Source: Zoogloeaceae bacterium (GTDB lineage: Bacteria; Pseudomonadota; Gammaproteobacteria; Burkholderiales; Rhodocyclaceae). From it: DNA of 7,133 nt. Made by a program: the position numbers and the translations under genes. Positions 4,199-7,133 of this stretch are shown one piece after another. Within the stretch, counting starts at the first letter, position 1. Each line of letters begins with the position of its first letter. Location of the stretch: NCBI GenBank assembly GCA_031290535.1, contig JAITNI010000311.1, forward strand, positions 1 through 7,133. Reading direction: 5' to 3'. Below the pieces are notes generated by a model. That model searched no databases, was not told where the DNA came from, and saw only the letters and a list, made by a program, of their open reading frames with translations.

Positions 4199-6913
4199 AT
4201 GATTTCTGGCCTACTCAAGAAAATTTTCGGCAGCCGCAATGACCGGCTGATTAAGCAATATTCCAAAACCGTCCGTTCCATCAACGAACTGGAACCCGGC
4301 ATCGCCGCGCTCCAGGACGCGGCGCTCGCGGCCAAGACGGAGGAATTCAGAACGCGCTATGCAGCGGGTGAAACGCTTGACCAGCTCCTGCCGGAAGCCT
4401 TTGCCGTTGTGCGCGAGGCGGGCAAGCGGGTGTTGGGGATGCGCCACTTCGACGTGCAACTGGTCGGCGGCATGGTGCTGCATCATGGCAAAATCGCCGA
4501 AATGCGGACGGGCGAAGGCAAAACCCTGGTCGCCACGCTGGCCTCCTACCTGAACGCGATTCCCGGCCAGGGGGTGCATATTGTCACGGTCAACGACTAT
4601 CTGGCCAGCCGCGACGCGGAATGGATGGGCAGGCTGCACCGCTTTCTGGGTCTTTCCGTGGGCGTCAATCTCACGCAGATGAAGCACGAGGACAAACAGG
4701 CCGCCTACGCTGCCGACATCACCTACGGCACCAACAACGAATTTGGCTTTGACTACCTGCGCGACAACATGGTGTATTCCACCGATAACAAGGTGCAGCG
4801 CGGTCTGGCCTATGCCATTGTCGATGAAGTGGACTCCATCCTCATTGACGAGGCGCGCACGCCGCTGATTATTTCCGGGCAGGCCGATGATCGCACGGAT
4901 TTGTATGTCCGCATGGACAAGGTGGTGCCGCTCCTGACCCGCTGCGCCGAGGAAAACGGCCCCGGCGATTACTGGGTGGATGAAAAGGGTCATCAGGTGC
5001 ACCTGACCGAAGACGGTCACGAACACGCCGAGCAGATTCTGACGAATCTGGGCATGTTGCCGGAAGGCAGCAGCCTCTACGACGCCGCCCACATTTCCCT
5101 GATGCACCACCTGAACGCCGCCCTGCGCGCCCATACCCTGTTCCAGAAAGACCATCACTATGTGGTGGAAAATGGCGAAATCATCATCGTCGATGAAGCC
5201 AAGGGGCGCAAGATGGAAGGCCGCCGCTGGTCGGACGGGCTGCATCAGGCGGTGGAAGCCAAGGAAGGCGTCGAGATTCAGAGCGAAAACCAGACGCTTG
5301 CCTCCATCACCTTCCAGAATTACTTCCGCATGTACGGCAAGCTCGCCGGCATGACCGGCACGGCGGATACCGAAGCCTACGAATTTCATCAGATTTACAA
5401 TCTGGAAACCGTGGTGATTCCCACGCACAAACCCATGCAGCGGCTTGACCACAACGATCAGGTGTTCAAGACCGCCGTTGAAAAACACAAGGCCATCATC
5501 ACCGACGTCAAGGAGTGCCATGGACGCGGCCAGCCCGTGCTGTTGGGAACAACGTCCATTGAAGCCTCGGAACTCCTCTCCAGCCTGCTCGACAAGGAAA
5601 AACTGCCGCATCAGGTCTTGAACGCCAAACAGCACGCCCGCGAATCGGAAATCGTCGCGCAGGCGGGGCGTCCCGGCATGATTACCATTGCCACCAACAT
5701 GGCCGGACGCGGCACGGACATCGTGCTGGGCGGCAATATCGAAAAACAGATTCAGGCCATCCGGGCCAACGCCGCTCTCTCGGAAGCCGAGCAGGAAAAA
5801 TGTATTGCCGACCTGAAGGCTGAATGGCAGGTGTTGAATGAGCAGGTGCTGACGGCGGGCGGCCTGTACATCATCGCTTCCGAACGCCACGAATCGCGCC
5901 GCATTGACAACCAGTTGCGCGGTCGCGCCGGTCGGCAAGGCGACCCCGGCGCGTCGCGCTTTTACCTGGCGCTGGAAGACCCGCTGCTGCGGATTTTCGC
6001 GGGCGATCGCCTGCGCGGCATCATGGATCGCCTCAAGATGCCGGAAGGCGAGGCCATTGAGCATCCGCTGGTGACGCGCTCGCTGGAATCCGCGCAACGC
6101 AAGGTGGAAGGCCGCAATTTCGACATCCGCAAGCAACTGCTCGAATATGACGACGTCGCCAACGACCAGCGCAAGGTCATTTACGCGCAACGGAACGAGC
6201 TTCTTGAAGCGACGGATATTTCCGAGACCATCATCGCCCTGCGCCACGGCGTACTGGAAGACCTGCTGCGCCAGTTCATCCCGCTGGAATCGGTGGAAGA
6301 GCAGTGGGACATCCCCGCGCTGGAACGGGCGCTGGCGGGCGATTTTCTCATCGCCGCCCCCGTCGCCCAATGGATTGCCCAGGAACCCGATCTGACCGAC
6401 GCCGACATCCTCGCCCGCCTCACCCAACTGACGGACGACCAGTACACCGCCAAGGTGGCGCTGGTCGGCGAAGAGGTGTTTCACCAGTTTGAGCATAACG
6501 TCATGCTGCAAAGTCTGGATTTGCACTGGCGCGAACATCTGGCGGCGCTCGATCATCTGCGGCAGGGCATCCACCTGCGCGGCTACGCGCAGAAAAATCC
6601 CAAGCAGGAATACAAGCGCGAAGCCTTTGAACTGTTCGAAGGCTTGCTGGACGTCATCCGCCGCGAAGTGACCCGTGTGCTGGTGACGGTGCAGATTCGT
6701 TCGCAAAGCGACGTGGAGGAAACCGCGCCGCAGACGGAAGTGGAAAACGTGCAATACCACCACGCCGGTTACGACGAGGCGCTGGGCAATGAAGAGGGCG
6801 CGCCGCCCCAAAAGCCGCGTCCCGTCCACGTCGATCCCAAAATCGGCCGCAACGACCCCTGCCCGTGCGGCAGCGGCAAAAAATACAAACACTGCCACGG
6901 CAAGCTGGCCTGA
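4199..6913 (+). CDS. secA: Protein translocase ATPase SecA
   Basis: SecA is the ATP-driven motor that pushes unfolded preproteins through SecYEG at the inner membrane, shuttling between cytosol and membrane. This copy is complete at 904 residues (E. coli 901). Walker A is MRTGEGKT (102-109) and Walker B is [12 protein letters not shown] (209-220), at the same numbers as in E. coli, which supports the ATG at 4199. The preprotein-crosslinking domain follows (about 221-370). NBD2 contains [12 protein letters not shown], the TTSIEASE block, and [12 protein letters not shown] (501-512, arginine finger Arg504). [16 protein letters not shown] lies near 573-588. The scaffold and wing domains lead to a C-terminal zinc site, CPC-x8-CH (Cys888, Cys890, Cys899, His900), used for SecB and lipid contact. 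The frame is open 46 codons further upstream, but those codons do not resemble SecA. Ribosome binding is weak, with only GTGAAG just before the start. The next gene begins 10 bases after the stop. Confidence 0.98.
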   Translation: MISGLLKKIFGSRNDRLIKQYSKTVRSINELEPGIAALQDAALAAKTEEFRTRYAAGETLDQLLPEAFAVVREAGKRVLGMRHFDVQLVGGMVLHHGKIAEMRTGEGKTLVATLASYLNAIPGQGVHIVTVNDYLASRDAEWMGRLHRFLGLSVGVNLTQMKHEDKQAAYAADITYGTNNEFGFDYLRDNMVYSTDNKVQRGLAYAIVDEVDSILIDEARTPLIISGQADDRTDLYVRMDKVVPLLTRCAEENGPGDYWVDEKGHQVHLTEDGHEHAEQILTNLGMLPEGSSLYDAAHISLMHHLNAALRAHTLFQKDHHYVVENGEIIIVDEAKGRKMEGRRWSDGLHQAVEAKEGVEIQSENQTLASITFQNYFRMYGKLAGMTGTADTEAYEFHQIYNLETVVIPTHKPMQRLDHNDQVFKTAVEKHKAIITDVKECHGRGQPVLLGTTSIEASELLSSLLDKEKLPHQVLNAKQHARESEIVAQAGRPGMITIATNMAGRGTDIVLGGNIEKQIQAIRANAALSEAEQEKCIADLKAEWQVLNEQVLTAGGLYIIASERHESRRIDNQLRGRAGRQGDPGASRFYLALEDPLLRIFAGDRLRGIMDRLKMPEGEAIEHPLVTRSLESAQRKVEGRNFDIRKQLLEYDDVANDQRKVIYAQRNELLEATDISETIIALRHGVLEDLLRQFIPLESVEEQWDIPALERALAGDFLIAAPVAQWIAQEPDLTDADILARLTQLTDDQYTAKVALVGEEVFHQFEHNVMLQSLDLHWREHLAALDHLRQGIHLRGYAQKNPKQEYKREAFELFEGLLDVIRREVTRVLVTVQIRSQSDVEETAPQTEVENVQYHHAGYDEALGNEEGAPPQKPRPVHVDPKIGRNDPCPCGSGKKYKHCHGKLA

Positions 6914-6923
6914 GCGTGAGTCA

Positions 6924-7133
6924 ATGAAACGCCATATCAAAACCCCTCTGCTTTTAGCGCTGGGGTTTTTGGCGTTGTGGTCGTCGGGAGCGTGGGCTGC
7001 CGATGATGATTCCGAACCGCCGCGTTTATGGGCAACGCCCGAAGAAGCGCTGCTTCGGGAACCGGCCTTCCGGGAAATACCCGAAAAGGATATTGTCGAT
7101 GCGCGTCGGAAAGTAGATGAGCGTATCCAAAAA
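6924..7133 (+). CDS. Predicted exported protein, N-terminal part only
   Basis: The frame is open from an ATG at 6924 to the window end (70 codons), so the gene continues outside. The product begins with a classic Sec signal peptide: basic MKRHIK, a hydrophobic core PLLLALGFLALW, and a probable cleavage site AWA-AD near residue 25. The visible mature part is charged and looks helical (for example EEALLREPAFREI and DARRKVDERIQK), rich in Glu, Arg and Pro. I do not recognise the family. It starts 10 bases after the secA stop and is probably co-transcribed, although a terminator-like hairpin overlaps its first codons. Ribosome binding is weak (GTGAG 3 bases before the ATG). Confidence 0.72.
   Translation, partial: MKRHIKTPLLLALGFLALWSSGAWAADDDSEPPRLWATPEEALLREPAFREIPEKDIVDARRKVDERIQK
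6939..6970 (+). terminator. Terminator-like hairpin inside the next gene's signal-peptide codons
   Basis: AAAACCCC (6939-6946) pairs perfectly with GGGGTTTT (6962-6969) across a 15-base loop, and the T-run extends to 6970. The shape is that of a Rho-independent terminator for secA, but it lies at codons 6-16 of the following gene. It could be an attenuator, a partial terminator, or chance complementarity in signal-peptide codons. The long loop makes it weaker than a typical terminator. Confidence 0.35.

Noticed and set aside
4186..6926. TGAGCGTGA shared just before the starts of secA (4186-4194) and the 6924 gene (6911-6919)
   Set aside because: Nine bases shared, part of which is the secA stop codon in the second case; more likely chance than a shared regulatory site.
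4211..6940. A 909-codon open frame on the minus strand opposite secA
   Set aside because: It is the antisense of a complete, canonical secA. Its His/Val/Gln-rich, low-complexity product is what GC-rich antisense frames give, and it shows no motif or ribosome site.

Overview
The window looks like chromosomal DNA from a GC-rich Gram-negative bacterium, most likely a betaproteobacterium. The SecA and SSB proteins are of proteobacterial type, the MFS transporter belongs to the YajR-like group, and an MFS gene directly before ssb is an arrangement I associate with Betaproteobacteria (remembered, not searched). I cannot name a genus. All convincing genes lie on the + strand.

Layout: (1) 1-1173, the 3' part of an MFS efflux-type transporter whose true start lies upstream of the window. 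(2) 1255-1731, ssb, complete, with the canonical acidic C-terminal tip. (3) 1815-2357, a membrane-anchored retropepsin-like aspartic protease with a GTG start chosen by a strong Shine-Dalgarno. (4) 2354-3241, a 295-residue protein I do not recognise, translationally coupled to the protease through an ATGA overlap. (5) 3242-3493, a patchwork of short repeats and debris. Its core is a second copy of the last 35 or so codons of the protease gene, with its own stop, followed by an AT-rich promoter region. (6) 3494-3976, a small envelope protein with a signal peptide, an extracytoplasmic domain and a C-terminal membrane anchor. (7) 3977-4198, a 222-base leader in front of secA, containing a short dispersed repeat, a perfect hairpin and a possible extended -10 promoter. 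(8) 4199-6913, secA, complete, 904 codons. (9) 6924-7133, the start of a secreted protein running off the end, with a terminator-like hairpin inside its signal-peptide codons.

How it fits together: ssb and secA are housekeeping genes, for single-strand DNA protection and for driving preprotein export through SecYEG. Between them sits a stretch that looks built up by recombination. The unknown gene 2354-3241 is flanked by two direct copies, about 93% identical, of the protease gene's 3' end, spaced 1040 bases apart. Parts of it have visibly lower GC than its neighbours, and a 27-base repeat lies at its right edge, with a second copy in front of secA. The arrangement fits a one-gene cassette inserted at, or duplicated with, the 3' end of the protease gene, which left the protease reading frame whole. 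That is the most interesting signal in the window. I see no CRISPR array, tRNA, rRNA, transposase or integrase.
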